Positions 38,996-50,923 of a DNA stretch of 64,000 nt are shown in pieces. Every line of letters begins with the position of its first letter. The stretch's first letter is position 1. This DNA is from Diadophis punctatus similis (lineage: Eukaryota; Chordata; Lepidosauria; Squamata; Dipsadidae): NCBI GenBank assembly GCA_023053685.1, contig JALIGW010000032.1, forward strand, positions 6,329,720-6,393,719, read 5' to 3'. The notes below the pieces were generated by a model, which did not search any database, was not told the DNA's origin, and saw nothing but the letters and a program-made list of their open reading frames with translations. The translations under genes and the position numbers were made by a program.

Positions 38996-40273
38996 CATTA
39001 TTAAGGCTGACTTTAGCTAGAACTGACACAGGACATTCACCAAGGTCTAACCAGCAGAATTATGGAAGTCGGATCTCCCACAGCTGGGTATGGTATTTCT
39101 GTTGGCCTTTTAGCTGCCGCATCACCCTGCTTGCTCATTCCCAGCTGGGGGTCTGCTAGTCATCCTCCCCCCAGCTGCCTTCCCATTCCTGCCTCCGATT
39201 TGTCCTCCCCAGGAGCTCTTAAGATCATCCTCCTGGATTTGGTTCACTGATGCCGCCCTCTGAGGTCATCTTGAATCAGGATTTGGGTCCTCAGCGATGT
39301 TTTCCCTTCCCCCGTTCTGCCCTCTGAGTCAGGCCAAGAGAGGACGAATCACCTGGGCCAAGAACGGACCCCGGGGGAGCTCACTGACCGCACCCATTTC
39401 CTCCGGGACAACGCAGAGCCCCCCCCAACAAGCCCCTTCTTCGGCTCTGGCTCTTCCACCAGTTGCTGGGCTGACTCCCCCCTCGGCCCTGGATGTTGTC
39501 CTGGTGGGGGGAGGGAGGGAAGGGGGGGGCTCTGCACAAGAAAGCATCCCGGGCAGTTTCTCTGCCCTACAAGGAGAAGACTGGGAGACTTTGGCCAGGC
39601 ATGCGTGGGGGGGGCGGGCGCTGGGGGGGTGGAGATATTAAAGCAGTCCTGATCTGGAGAGATTTTTCCCTCCTCTCCAGCATCATCCATTAGAAATCTT
39701 TTTCAACCCAGTGGAGAGCCGAGGCAGCTGGTGGGATGGGCTGCCAGAAGGGATCCCTTGGAAGGGAAGGGGAGAAGGGGACTCGGAGCTGGCAAGGTCC
39801 ACCCAGGCCCATCTTTGGCATCTCCCAAAATTGGCAGCGTCGTCCTGAGGGGGTCTAGGACAGCTCGCCCTGGCCGACTCACAACTGGACAACTGGCCAA
39901 GGGACAATTCAACGCTCTATGAATCATTTAATCCAGTGACTTTTATTCCTGGTGGCCGGGTTTTCCTCAAAATCGTTGTAATTCTTGTATTTCTGGATTG
40001 ACTTCCTTATTTTGATTGCTGGCCCTGGTTCAGTTGACATTCATGTAACTTTTGCATTTGTTGCATTGTCCCGTGGAGAGTTGGCCCATTCCGTTCCTGA
40101 GAAATGCAGGAAGGAGGCAGAATTGGGGGGGGGGGGGGTCTGCAAGAGAACCCCCCTGCCCCGGCCCTGAATCCAAACTGCAGCCCTGATGGGCAGCCCG
40201 GAGGGGATTCTCACCCCCCTCTCCTGGGGGGACCACACAGAAGAGATGGCAGGGTCTAAGGACACTGGGTAGA

Positions 40274-40662
40274 GGTCGTCCTCAACTTACGACCGCAATT
40301 GAAGCGAAAATTTCTGTGGCTAAGCAAGACAGCTGTTACGTGAATTTTGCCCCTTTATACCACCTTTCTTGCCAAGGTTGTTAAGTGAATCACTGCAGCC
40401 GTTAATAACATGGCTGTTAAGTGAATCGGGCTTCCCCATTGACTTTGCTTGTCAGAAGGTCGCAAAAAGGGATCACGGGACCCTGCAACCGTCATAAGTA
40501 TGAGTCATTTGCCAAGCATCTGACTTTTGATCACGTGACAGGGGTATGCTGCTACAACGGCCATAACTGTGAAAAACGGTCATTGGTCACTTTTTTCAGT
40601 GCCGTTGTAATTTTGAACGGTCACTAAATGAACTGTTATAAGTCGAGGACTCCCTGTACTTC
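40274..40662. mobile_element. pogo-like MITE
   Basis: Ends aggtcgtcctcaacttacga and ataagtcgaggactccctgta. Full length, with ggtcgcaaaaagggatcacg inside. It lies just past the DNAJB5 polyadenylation signal. Confidence 0.75.
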
Positions 40663-40930
40663 GCAAAGGCACTTCCATGGGAATTTGGTGTTCGAGGACA
40701 AAAGGCAGGGGGACCAGAGAGGGCGGGGGGCCCTGTGGCCCCATCTTGCAAAGAGCCCGTCTAGCCCTTCTTTGGGGGCCGACAGCTGCCCCCCCCTCAC
40801 AGGACAGCCAGCGCCCTGACAAGCCTCGGGTGGGGGTGGGGGTGGGGTCTTCCTCCACGGCTCCTCACAAGACTCAGCGGGGGCCATCCTGGAGTCTAAC
40901 AGACGACACAACCCCCTATTTTTAAAATAC

Positions 40931-40936
40931 TTTATT
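40931..40936 (-). terminator. Polyadenylation signal of DNAJB5
   Basis: TTTATT on the plus strand is AATAAA on the minus strand. It lies in an A/T-rich patch at the downstream end of the unique region after the DNAJB5 stop. It is the first AATAAA in a sensible place, and the pogo-like repeat at 40274-40662 begins beyond it. Confidence 0.65.
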
Positions 40937-41094
40937 TTTTTAAATATTAATACGGGACATTACAAAAGGAGAAATTCCAAAAAAACCGCTATAAAACCAC
41001 CCGGGGTCTCCCTGAAATGGAGGAACCCCAGCAAGGCATGGCCCTCTCCACCCTCCTTCGTCTCGGCCCGCCGGGTCAGCAGCCCACGTATTGG

Positions 41095-41099
<5 letters not shown>

Positions 41100-41132
<33 letters not shown>
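41100..41132. repeat. (CA)n microsatellite in DNAJB5 3' UTR
   Basis: About 16 CA units, reading (GT)n in the DNAJB5 mRNA. Confidence 0.93.
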
Positions 41133-41134
<2 letters not shown>

Positions 41135-42496
41135 CGGAGGGGGCCAAAAAAAAGGCCTGAAACATCCAGGCGTCTGGCGAGTCCCAGGTCCCCCCCTTCC
41201 CAAATCAAGGCCCATCTTTACAGGAGGGAAGCGCTCGGTTCTGTACAGCTATACAGGAAGTGGCTGTGGGCACCCCCTCGGCTCCCCCACCCACCCCAAA
41301 GGAGGGTCAGGCCGGTGGGCGCCTTGGCAGGGAAGCACCAAGGAAGCATGTCCAATTTTCAGTCAAGAGAAAATTCAGAATAAAAAGGATGGGTGGGAAG
41401 TCCCACCAAAAGAGAGTCTTGACCCAAGATTTTAACTTGGGAGGGAGGGGAGGGGGAGATGATGATAAGATGCTCTCTTGCAAAGCCCCTCGGGCCCTTA
41501 TCTCCCCCCCCCAAACCCAGCCTCCCTGCCAGCGCTGGCCCAAAACACAACGTAATGGTCAAGGATTAAGAAACGTTTCTTGAAAATTCTCTCTCTGAAA
41601 AGTGAAAAAAAGGCGGCCTCTAGACCCCGCGGTGCCCACACCCCTTCGCCCACCTCCCAAGAAACACACAACCGTCCCCTCCCACATCAACATCAGACAA
41701 TACAAAGACCCCCTCCCAGCCTCCGGCAGTGCTCAGTGCAGCCCACCTTCCCTCTCCCGTTCCCCAGGGAGCCATCCCGGGCCACTCCCGCTAGCCCTTT
41801 CCCAGAATTCAGATGAAAAGCCAACACAGCCAAGAAGAGGTTAGTCCTCATTAAGGTTCTATTTGAATACAAAGTCAAAAGCACCCTTGAATGGCAGGTC
41901 CTTGTTGTGACTCCAAAGCCTGCTGGAGGAGGTTTGTCAGGCCAACATCACAGGGTCTGTGTGTGCTGAAACAGAAGGTGGGCGGAGGGGGCCTTCTCGG
42001 TGCCAAAAACAGGAGGGAGGGTCCAGCTCCTGCCGTGTAGGACGAGGTTGGCTTTGCGACCCCCACTGGCTGCTCTAGGGAGGTGCAATCCAGAAAGAGC
42101 AGGCAGGGGACAGAGGAGGAGGGGGTTCTATTTACAGGGCTCTGGTGTGTCCTTGGCAAAATTTGGGGAGACCCTCCCCAGATCTAGGAGAAGGAAAGTC
42201 CCCTGGGAGTGGACCCCCGAGACTCACGCAAAGCAGGGACACCAGATCCAAAAACGGGGACCTCTCGAAGGGAGCCAAGCTGCCAGAGGGGGGGGGGCAG
42301 GGCAGACGGTCAGGCCGGAGAGGGTCCCTTGCAGGAGGAGGACGTGGCTTGCCGCAAGAGGCAGGAGGGTCCCGGGGCGACGCCCAGGCCAGGTGCAACG
42401 TGGCACAGCATGAAGTATGGCTGCTGCTCTGAGAGCAAGCCGGCTGGCAGAGAGCGCGTCAGGTGGGCAGGCAAGGCAAGGCCCGGCCCGGCCGCT

Positions 42497-42730
42497 CTAG
42501 GAGCAGGGCAGGTGTTGCTTGAGGATCTGGCGGGTCTGGGGGGCTATTCTGTCAGGGAAGCGGACTTTGAACTCCACAATCAAGTCTCCGCGCTGGGAGG
42601 GCACCTTGGGGAAAGGCAGCCCCTCCCCTCGCAGCCGCTTCACGGTGCCCGGCTTGATGATGTCGCTGCAGGGCAAGGGGATCACGCGCCCGTCCACCGT
42701 AGGGATGTTGACGGTGCAGCCGCACAGGGC
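42497..42730 (-). CDS. DNAJB5: DNAJB5 last exon, C-terminal domain II and dimerisation end
   Basis: The acceptor tcttgcag precedes base 42730. It encodes 77 residues, [15 protein letters not shown] to LKQHLPCS, with stop TAG at 42499-42497. Conserved blocks are [20 protein letters not shown] and [13 protein letters not shown]. The family dimerises through this end. Confidence 0.96.
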   Translation of the reverse strand, partial: ALCGCTVNIPTVDGRVIPLPCSDIIKPGTVKRLRGEGLPFPKVPSQRGDLIVEFKVRFPDRIAPQTRQILKQHLPCS

Positions 42731-45700
42731 CTGCAAGAGAGGAGGAGAGAAGCGGGGTAAGACGGCCGCAGGAACAGCCAGAGCGGTCACTCGAGGTCAT
42801 AAAGGCCACGACGTCAGGGGTGGGCAACGATGGCAACTTTAGGACTGGTGGACCGCAACTCCCAGAATTCCTGAGGGCAACTTCTGGGTGCTGCAGTCCA
42901 GAGGTCCTAAAGTTGCTCTCATTTCCCACCCCTGCGATATGCCATGCCAGCAGGAGACCCAGAGCAGGGCATCTTGGGGGCACCGTCTTCAAGCCCTTCC
43001 AAGACCATGAGAGGATGAGTCTTGATGGCCTCCTGTAGCTCCAGGCCTTGCGGGGTGGGGGGTGGGGGCGGAAGTAGGCAGAATGAGGGGACCAGCCTTC
43101 TGCAGGCTCCACAGTCTGTCTGGGCAAGTGGAGGGCAACCTGCAGCCTCCGAGGCTGGCAGTGCAGGAGCCCCCTCCCCCCCACCGAGGCCTTCTCCCTC
43201 CTCCTGCCTGGGCCGACTTCCAGAAGTGGAAACTTTGTGGTGCTGGTGCTGCTGCTGCTCCTGCCAACTTCCACAAGGCCCAGGAGGGCCCAACGCTGGG
43301 CTATTTTTTGCCCACAGCTGACCCCATCAACTGCCAAACAGCAAGCACTGCTGTGACCCAGGTTGGGAGGGAGGGAGGGAGGGAGGGAGGGAGGGCAGGA
43401 AGGAAGGAAGGAAGGAAGGAAGGAAGGAAGGAAGGAAGGAAGGAAGGAAGGAAGGAAGGAAGGAAGGAAGGAAGGAAGGAAGGAAGGAAGGAAGGAAGGA
43501 AGGAAGGGGCAGTCCTGAGAGGTCATGGTCTGGAGCCCAGCTCATCCCAAAAGCCCCTGGGAAGACACTCACATCCAACAAGCGTGGGAGAGCCACCTCA
43601 ACCACCTCCTGGACCATCTTGAGGTCCTCAGCAAGATTAATCAGCTGACACTACCACTGCCCCCATTTTGACCCCCTGGCCCCCAAGGCTCCCGTGATGG
43701 AATGTGGTCTGGATTCCATTCCGGAGGAGCTCGGTTCAGGCACTTTGTGTGCGAGAAAGAGGGTGAAGAAGGCGCCTCCTTAACAGTTCCCAGAATATAT
43801 GCCTTATGGGAGTTTTAGCATGCTTTAGTTTGGCAAGACTCCATCTATGGGTGAGGAACAATTGGGAGACTCACAATGTGTCTTTTTTTAGTTTTTGGAT
43901 CCTGGTGGGGATGAATAAATTTATGTGGGAGAAAGAGAGTGAAGGCAGCTCCTCCCTAAGAGTTCCCAGAGTGCCCAGAGTTTTATGGCGCAAATAGTCT
44001 GTTTCAGTCTGGCAAGATTCTGTCTGTGAGGAACGATCAGGGAAACTGCTTAGAGATTCTCAAGGTATCTTTCTTGGTTTTTGTAACCCGACATCTCATT
44101 TCTGCAGAGACGAAACGTCCCGAGAAAGGCCTGGGTCTCCTCCCTGCCTCCCACCACCACCTTCAATTCTTCCTGCCCACCTCCCTCCAGCCGCACGTGG
44201 CAATTCCGATCTCAGCCTCAGGATTAGGTAGGAAATCTCTTCCCTCCCAGCCAGGAGTCTCGTTTCTTGTGTCCGGCCAGGTCTACCCACTCATGCGGGA
44301 CCTTCTCCCTCGTGGCCACCTGGCCAAACACCATTGTGCAGAGAGCTGGAATGGCTCAGCCGGCCTCCCAGCCACCTCAGCCCCACTTGCTTCTTTGAGC
44401 AAGACAAGCGTGTCGTGCAGCCAAGCAGCAAGAACAGGCAGCCCAGGACCTGCTCCAGAGGGCTTGTTAATCTTTCTCAAGATTTACTCCTCCGAGACTC
44501 CCACCTGTTGGCTTCCCTTCCCTAGTCAGCAGGAGATGGGGAATCCCTGAGCATGCGAGGAGTTTGTGGGAGGGGAGAGCAGTTCAGGAGAAGAGGGTTT
44601 CTGTCTTTGGACACGACTGGGACCCCCCACGGGCAACAGCAGGGAGCTGTGGGAAAAAATCCACAGGCCGAGGGAGGGTCCCCAGCTTGGGGGGGGGAGG
44701 GGGCTGCAGTACAGGTAGTCCTTGACTTTCAACTGTTCAGTTATAACAGCACTGAAAAAAGCAACTTATGACCATTTTTCACACTTACGACCGTTGCAGT
44801 GTCCCCACGATCACATGATCAAAATTCAGACGCTGGGCAACTGACTCATATTTATGATGGTCGCAATGATCCCATTTTGTGACCTCCTGATAAGCAAAGT
44901 CAATGGGGAAGCCAGATTCACTTAACAACCATGTGACTAACTTAAGAATTGCAATGATTCACTTAACGACTGTGGCAAGAAAAGTCATAAAATGGGACAA
45001 AGCTCAGTTAGCAAATGTTTCATTTAGCAACATAAATGTGGGGCTCTACTGTGGTCATGTCGAGGACTACTGTACTCCACCCTCTTGATTAATGTAAGGG
45101 CCTCCATGTACGCCCTCCATTCCCTAGAAGCAGAGCTTGGGGGGAAGGGGGGCTGATCCCCACTGAGCCACGGGTGCCCAGGTGGCAGGAACAGAAGGAA
45201 GCGCCTCTCGCACACAAGCTGAAAAATTCAGAGTTGGCAGCCACTGAGCGCAGAGCAGAGGGTGGGAAAGGGAACAGCCTGATGGTTAGGGCAGCTTGCA
45301 CACCCTCGGCAACTCTTCCTCGGGGGGAGGGGTTACTTTTTCTTCACACGAGGGCTACTTGGGGGGAAAGTGGGACCCAAGGAACCCCATCGGACCCCTC
45401 TCCTTACACCCTGAAGGGCCTTTGAACAAAGGCAAGAATCCACCGTTCCTGGGCCGTGGACTCTTAGCCACCCCCTCGACTAGAGCGCCTTGGCTAAAAC
45501 CAGATGGGCAGGACAGGGGAGATCAAGAAAGGCCATCTTCTTCTAGAACAGCGGTTCCCAACCTTCCTAATGCCGCGCCCCGCGCCCCATCCCCGCGCCC
45601 CCACCGCGCCGCTGCCATTTGGGTTCTTTTACCCTCTGCGCATGCGCAAAGTGTTCTGTGCATGCGCAGAGGGTAAAAGAACCCAAATGCTGGCGTCCGG

Positions 45701-48700
45701 GCGAAGTCTCCAGATCCGGGCGAAGTCTCCGCTCGCTTCGCGTGTTGCCTCTGGGAGCTTTTCGAGCCCCGTCACGAAAGGCGTGCGCGACTTCGGCGGG
45801 GCTGGGACAGGCGGCTGCCCGGAAAGAGCCATTCCCTTCGCAGAGTCTCCCCCATCTACCTGTAGCGTTCGGGGCGAAGGGTATGGCTCTCTCCGGGCAG
45901 CCGCCTGTCCCGGCCCCGCCGAAGTCGCGCACGCCTTTTGTGACGGGGCTCGAAAAGCTCCCAGAGGCAACACGCAAAGCGAGCGGGGCTGGAAACCGCG
46001 ATGCCCACACCAGGATCCCCCGCCACCCAAAGGCTGGCAGAGGCGCTGTAGAAAGTCCACCAGGGCCAGGGCTCTGTCTGCAGCTCTTCTCTTTATCGGC
46101 TGGGGCGCCAGCTCTCCCCCCCTCACGCGCTCCGCTCTGGCGGGGTTGATGCTCCAGAAAAGGCCCCTGGCGGGGATAATCCCCCCCCCCGCTCCTAGCA
46201 CGGAGGCTGTTTGTCTCCCGAAGCGTGTGCAACAAAAGGACCCCCGGCTCTGCTCCAGTCCCGAGTGGGAGACCTCGGGCACCACGGCCCCAAGGGAGCA
46301 GGAGGGAGTCAAGTCAGGAGGAGGGGGAGCAGGAGGGAGTCAAGCTCCGCGGGGGCGGGGGCCAGATAAGCACGGGAGGCAGGGAAATGCGCTTCATCTG
46401 CGCCGCCTTCCCGCCAGTCAGAAGGGCTCTCCTGCGGGCCTGTCCCTCGGCCGGGGAGGTGGGGGGAATCAGACACAAACGCCTCTCGCCAAATGGCACC
46501 TCTCCCAACCAATCGGAGGGCTCGGGCGAGTTGAGCCGATATGGCCAGGCTTGTGGCAGTGGGGTGGGGGGAAGCTGAGGATGCCGGGGTGACCCCTGGG
46601 AAACGGTCGTTCGACCCCCAGGTTGGGAACCGCTGTTCTAGAACATTGGGGACAGTCAGCAACCTTCTCCAATGTGGCCAAGATGGATCTTGGTTGAAGC
46701 TCCATCTTGGCCACACCGGAGAAGGTTGCTGACTGGGGTCTCGCAGCTTGTCTCAGAGGACCTCAACATGCTGGTCCCAAAGGGGCTTTTTCAAGAGGCA
46801 ACTGGACTTTCTGGCTTTCGCTTCTCATCCAAGGATCTTCACAGAAAAGTCTTCAAAGAGAACCCAGAAAGTCCAGTTGCCTCTTGAAAAAGCGCCTTTG
46901 GGACAACCTTGACCTGGATGGCTGAGAATCTCCAGAGACACTCAGCATGCTGGCTTTTGTTCCTCGCTTCTGGACCCTTCAGATCTCTGGCCTGGAGGGT
47001 CACTAGTCCCTCACACAGGAGACAAACTGCTGGGTACCCCAACTCTTGTACCCTTTGGTCTGCTCTTTCCCCTCTGTGACGCAGGAGATGTACAAAGAAA
47101 CTGAGCCGAGGCCCAGGAAAGCCAACAGAGAGACAACCAGTTGTCCCCAACGTCAATCCTCAATGAGTTCCATCAACTTATTTATTTCTAAGTCAAACTT
47201 CCTAACTGCCCGTCTGCCTCGCCCCCTGGCCTCAGAGCCCTGTGTCTGAGAGATGCGCCCCCCGCCCCCCGGCCTCGAACCAAGGACCCACCTCTTTAAG
47301 ACTGATCATGGCCGTGTAGATGATGTTTGTGCCGTCGCGACGGAAGTGGCCGTGTGGCTTGTCCTTCAGGACAAAGACGATGTCGGCCGGGATGTTGTCA
47401 GGGGTGGCGTCTCCTTCCTTGGGGAAGGTGATCTTGGTGCCTTCCTTCCACCCTCGCTTGATGATGATGTTCAGGATCTTGTCCTCTGTCCGCATCGTTC
47501 GCCCGTCCGGGTTCAGCCGCCGGCGGGTGATCTTCATCCGCTTCGTAGCCCCGTGGTAGATTTCCTCCAGAGAAACCTTGAGCTCGTGGATCACGGGCGG
47601 ATCCTGCACCTTCCGGCGCATGTGGATGGGCTCCGGGTGCCGCCGATGGACCCCGTTCAGGCCGTTGAAACCGAAGCGGCTGAAAGCGCTGAACGGATCG
47701 TCACTATCGTCGTCAACGTCCATGTCCTCGTGGTCGAAGCCGTTGAAGACCCTGGATCGGCCACTGCTGAAGAAGATGTCGAAGGGGTTGGAGCCCCCAA
47801 AGAAGGAGGCGAATGTGGCGTGAGGGTCTCCATGGAAGGTGTAGTGGAAGGTGTTGCCAGAAGGGCCAGAGGGACCACCACCCGTTTTGAGTCCTGAAAG
47901 AGAACCAAAGGAAAGAACCATCAGGGGAGGCAACAGAGAGCAGAGATGCTGCTTGGACCTGCAGCAAGAAGAGTCACGGCCTTTGCCCACGATCCGGGGG
48001 GCAGAAGCAGGGGCCCAACCTCAGCTCTGCCCTCAAAGCCTGGCCCTGCTCCAGCCCAGTGCAGCCCCAGAACCTGCTTTGGCCCTCGACCACCAGGTTC
48101 CCCTGCAGGCCTCTCGGACACAAGCGGGAAAACGAGGATTGCACAAACTCTTGGGCTGGTTCCACGTCTGACAAAAAGGTTGGAAGGTCTTCTAGTCCAG
48201 CCCCCTGCTCAAGCAGGAGACCCTGAACCGTTTCAGACAAATAAAGAAGGACTAGGGGTGAAATGATGGACATGTTCCAGTATTTGAGGGGCTCCCACAA
48301 AGAAGAGGGGGGGGGGGGTGTCAACCTATTCTCCAAAGCAGGACAAGAAGCAAGGGATGGAAACTAATCAAGGAAAGAAGCAACCTGGAATTAAAGAAGA
48401 ATTTCCTGACACTTAGAACAATTAACCAGAGGAACGACTTGCCACATGAAATTGTGGGTACTCTCAACACTGGAAGATTTTAAGAAGAGACTGGACGGCC
48501 ACTTGTCTCAGATAGAATAGGGAGTTGGACTAAAAGACCTCCAAGGTCCTTTCCATCTCTATTCTGATTGTTTGTTTGTAATATCATTTGGCTGATCTCT
48601 CCCGTTAGTTTTGTAACACAGGGGTCCAGATTGAGCACTATGGAGCACTCCAACCCACGGCCATTTCGGACAGGGGAGGCTGATCATGAGGGTCTAAGCC

Positions 48701-50889
48701 AGTCAGACTCTAAGGAAACCTTCTGCAAGGACCAAGAGGAAGCTAGAAGGACAGGTCCTGTATGGCCATCTCTGCTCAATTCCCAAAGAACGAGAGAGAA
48801 GATGCAAGGAGGGAATCGCTCCATCTGAAGGTCTTCATTTTTGACACGTTCCTGTTTGTCTTTCAATTAGTGGCAAAGACCTGGAGACACTGTCCTTTGC
48901 GCAGGCACCCTGGAGCATTGACACAAAGGTTTTGTCCTTCCTGCATCGAGGGGGGGCTCTCGCCTCTACAAGGCACCCCGATCCAAATCATCCATGAAAA
49001 GGACTCTGAGATAACCCCAAAAGCAGCAGCAGCAGAAAACCCAGCCCTGAGGGGGAATCAGAATCAGAATAGAGCTGGAAGGGACCTTGGAGGTCTTCTA
49101 GTCCAGCCCCCTGCTCAAGCAGCACACCCTATATCATTTCAGACAAACGGTTGTCCAGTCTCTTCTTAAAAATCTCCAGTGATGGAGCACCCACAACCTC
49201 TGGTGGCAAGCAGTTCCACTGGTTAATTGTCCTCACTGTCATTTTCTCCTCAATTCCTGGTTGCTTCTCTCCTGGATCTGTTGTTTCCTGAAGGGCCCCC
49301 TCTGTTCTTCCTCCCAGCCCAGCCCTGCTGCCTATTTGAAAGGGGGGCTTCCCTAGCGGAGCCCACAGATTCTCAGGGCAAGCAGGGGGCAGAAGGCCAG
49401 GAGGGAGATGGGGGGCTGGGGCAGCAATTTCTGGATGCTCTTTGAGCAGCTGCCCCACAGCTGTCGGCTTTCAATAACAGTGGAGCAGCAACAGCAGGAG
49501 AGAACCCTCAGCTAAAAAGGGGGGAGGAGTAAAGGGAGGGGAGGGGCTCCCACTTGGTGGCCAAAATGTTTCCTCCCCCCCTCCCCTCCCCCAGGGCATT
49601 CTGTGATTAACAGGCTAAATTCTCCATTTAACTCTCACTTCTTGCTGACTTAATTCTTCCGAGGGAGAAACATGTGAATGGATTTCTGCCCCCCTCCCCC
49701 CACCCCCAGGACCAGCGACAGGAGCACCGACATAATTAGAAGGCCCACTCAGCCATGAGAGCAAAGGGCTTTTATTTTTAGACCCTGATGGGAGTTGGAG
49801 GCCCCCCACCCAGACTTCCCCAAGGAATAGGCCAACTCTGCTTGCCCTCCCCAGGCCTTTGGCTCCCCCCCCCCCAGGAGCCCTCCAGCCCTGAGAGCTG
49901 CCTGCTCCCCAAAAGGCCAGGAGCAGAAAAGGGAGAGAGGGCACTAGAGGGAAGGGTCCCACAGCAGCCTCGGTGCCCCTTCTAGCTCCCCCAGAGACGT
50001 TGGCTGCTGCCCTCCCCCTCCCCTGCAAAATGCACAAAGAGCAGATATTTGCAACTTGACTCAAAGAGTTTGAGCCTTTGGTTATTTGCAAGGAAGGAAG
50101 TTTCCAGGACAGGCAACTGTGCCCCAAATTCTTTACCCCGGTTTTCCCCTTCAGCAAATGAAGGAAGTCCAGAACTATTCCGGCCACCGAGTCCCCCATT
50201 CATTTATTTAATTTATAACTTTTTGCTGGGCTCTGAAGTTATTCCCAGCTCCCGGGTAACAACAACAAAACAGCCTGCCAAAAGTTGCCACGCTCCCTCG
50301 CTGCCAAACGGCCCAGGATAGCTTATGAAAGGATTACTAAAATTGGGAAAGGCTCTTCAGGTCCAAACACACACACACAGAGAGAGAGAGAGCAACAGCA
50401 GCAGCACGGACTGAAAAGGAAGCAGAAGCCACCCTCCCTCAGGCCCACCCTGCAAAGACCCCAGGCAGAAGGAGCCAGGCTCCCCGTGCCAATCCTGTCC
50501 GGGACCCCAGGCAGAAAGGGATCTGTATCTGCCCCCCACCCCCGGCTCTCAAGAGCCCCTCCCCCCTCGCCTGACAGTGAATTGGGAGGGGGTGTGGGGG
50601 CTGACTTGGGGCCCTTGGCCAGGGAGAAGTTTTGGGGGACCAAAGAACCTTTGGTTCTGCAACCAGAGTCCCGCTTACCCTCCTCTCCGTACTGGTCGTA
50701 AACAGCCCGCTTCTTGGGGTCGCTCAGAACGTCGTAGGCCTCGGCGATTTCCTTGAACTTGTCCTCCGCGTGAGGGTCCTTGTTCTTGTCCGGGTGGTAC
50801 TTCAGGGCCATTTTGCGGTAGGCCTTCTTGATCTCATCCTCGTTGGCCCCCGACTGGATGCCCAAGGCCTTGTAGTAGTCCTTCCCCAT
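42497..50889 (-). CDS. DNAJB5: DNAJB5 (HSC40), complete coding region of canonical isoform
   Basis: Exons on the minus strand are 50889-50679, 47893-47292 and 42730-42497, giving 348 residues, the same length I remember for human DNAJB5. The J domain spans residues 1-70 with HPD at 32-34. A Gly/Phe-rich linker (71-165) contains NPFDIFF (106-112) and an acidic stretch (124-136). The two beta-barrel C-terminal substrate-binding domains start at about VQDPPV (166), and the chain ends [10 protein letters not shown]. There is no Cys-rich zinc domain, so it is a class B (type II) J-protein. It stimulates HSP70 ATPase and delivers substrates in the cytosol and nucleus; in cardiomyocytes DNAJB5 is reported to link thioredoxin to class II HDAC redox control. 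All junctions are GT/AG and phases agree. No disruption is seen. Confidence 0.97.
42815..42934. mobile_element. hAT-like hairpin MITE in DNAJB5 intron 2
   Basis: Begins CAGGGGTGGGCAACGATGGC and ends TTTCCCACCCCTG, with ggcaactttaggactggtgg and its inverse inside. No 8-bp duplication can be read at these limits. Confidence 0.55.
43366..43507. repeat. (GGGA)n then (GGAA)n microsatellite
   Basis: About 28 bases of GGGA followed by about 110 bases of GGAA, uninterrupted, within the DNAJB5 intron between the last two exons. Confidence 0.97.
44713..45077. mobile_element. pogo-like MITE flanked by TA
   Basis: Ends gTA|CAGGTAGTCCTTGACT and TCGAGGACTACTG|TA. This copy supports a TA target duplication. 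It is in the DNAJB5 intron. Confidence 0.75.
45549..46635. mobile_element. 1.09-kb SPIN-like hAT element with perfect 8-bp TSD
   Basis: A 16-base perfect terminal inverted repeat (CAGCGGTTCCCAACCT at the left, its complement at the right). The flanks TTCTAGAA at 45541-45548 and 46636-46643 are identical. The subterminal text taatgccgcgcc and ggtcgttcgacccccaggtt resembles the ends of SPIN/hAT-Charlie elements from memory. The interior holds a small palindrome (45616-45690) and a large one (45731-45984). No transposase remains. It lies in the DNAJB5 intron. Confidence 0.9.
45731..45984. repeat. Large palindrome, 111-bp arms and 32-bp spacer
   Basis: The arms 45731-45841 and 45874-45984 are inverted copies with only a few mismatches, G+C-rich, centred on cagagtctcccccatctacc. 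It lies within the SPIN-like element. Confidence 0.9.
46771..46945. mobile_element. Palindromic pair of Penelope-like ends
   Basis: ggtcccaaaggggctttttc...ctggactttctggctttcgc is followed by its inverse, cagaaagtccagttgcctct...gcgcctttgggacaaccttg. There is no coding sequence between. Confidence 0.6.
47292..47893 (-). CDS. DNAJB5: DNAJB5 middle exon, linker and C-terminal domain I
   Basis: The acceptor ctctttcag precedes base 47893; the donor gtgggt follows 47292. It encodes residues 71-271, from GLKTGGG to ISLKE. It includes the Gly/Phe linker and most of the first substrate-binding barrel, with conserved blocks [20 protein letters not shown] and [20 protein letters not shown]. It ends in phase 0. 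Confidence 0.96.
48178..48572. repeat. Two CR1 pieces in opposite orientation
   Basis: A minus piece (48178-48243, aggtcttctagtccagcccc) abuts a plus piece (48244-48572, from gaaatgatggacatgttcca to aagacctccaaggtcctttc) at gacaaataaagaaggac. It is in the DNAJB5 first coding intron. Confidence 0.75.
49060..49290 (-). repeat. CR1 3'-end fragment, reversed
   Basis: From tagagctggaagggaccttg to ctcaattcctggttgcttct, with agaatc units at its left end. In the DNAJB5 intron. Confidence 0.75.
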
Positions 50890-50923
50890 GGCCGAGACGG
50901 GGGCAACCGTGGACTCCTTGTTC
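50679..50923 (-). CDS. DNAJB5: DNAJB5 J-domain exon (start codon at 50889)
   Basis: The acceptor (ggtgcag in minus orientation) precedes base 50923 and the donor gtaagc follows base 50679. The 34 bases 50923-50890 lie before the canonical ATG, and 211 coding bases encode [10 protein letters not shown] through YGEEG, the last Gly codon being split. Helix II contains [17 protein letters not shown], with the HPD loop needed for HSP70 activation intact. Confidence 0.96.

Larger units (their letters stand above)
40900..42496 (-). other. DNAJB5: DNAJB5 3' UTR, about 1.6 kb
   Basis: After the stop at 42497 the minus strand has no long open frame of interest up to a canonical polyadenylation signal at 40936-40931. 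The region is mostly unique, contains a (GT)n run on the mRNA strand at 41100-41132, and shows no interspersed element. I infer that the transcript ends about 10-30 bases past the signal. Confidence 0.65.

Noticed and set aside
42815..42934. 8-bp target duplication for this MITE
   Set aside because: Flanks at the inferred ends do not match; either the ends are eroded or the limits are wrong.
49500..50300. Alternative DNAJB5 exon in the first coding intron
   Set aside because: G/C-rich and partly open, but no phase-compatible splice pair and no similarity to J-protein segments.
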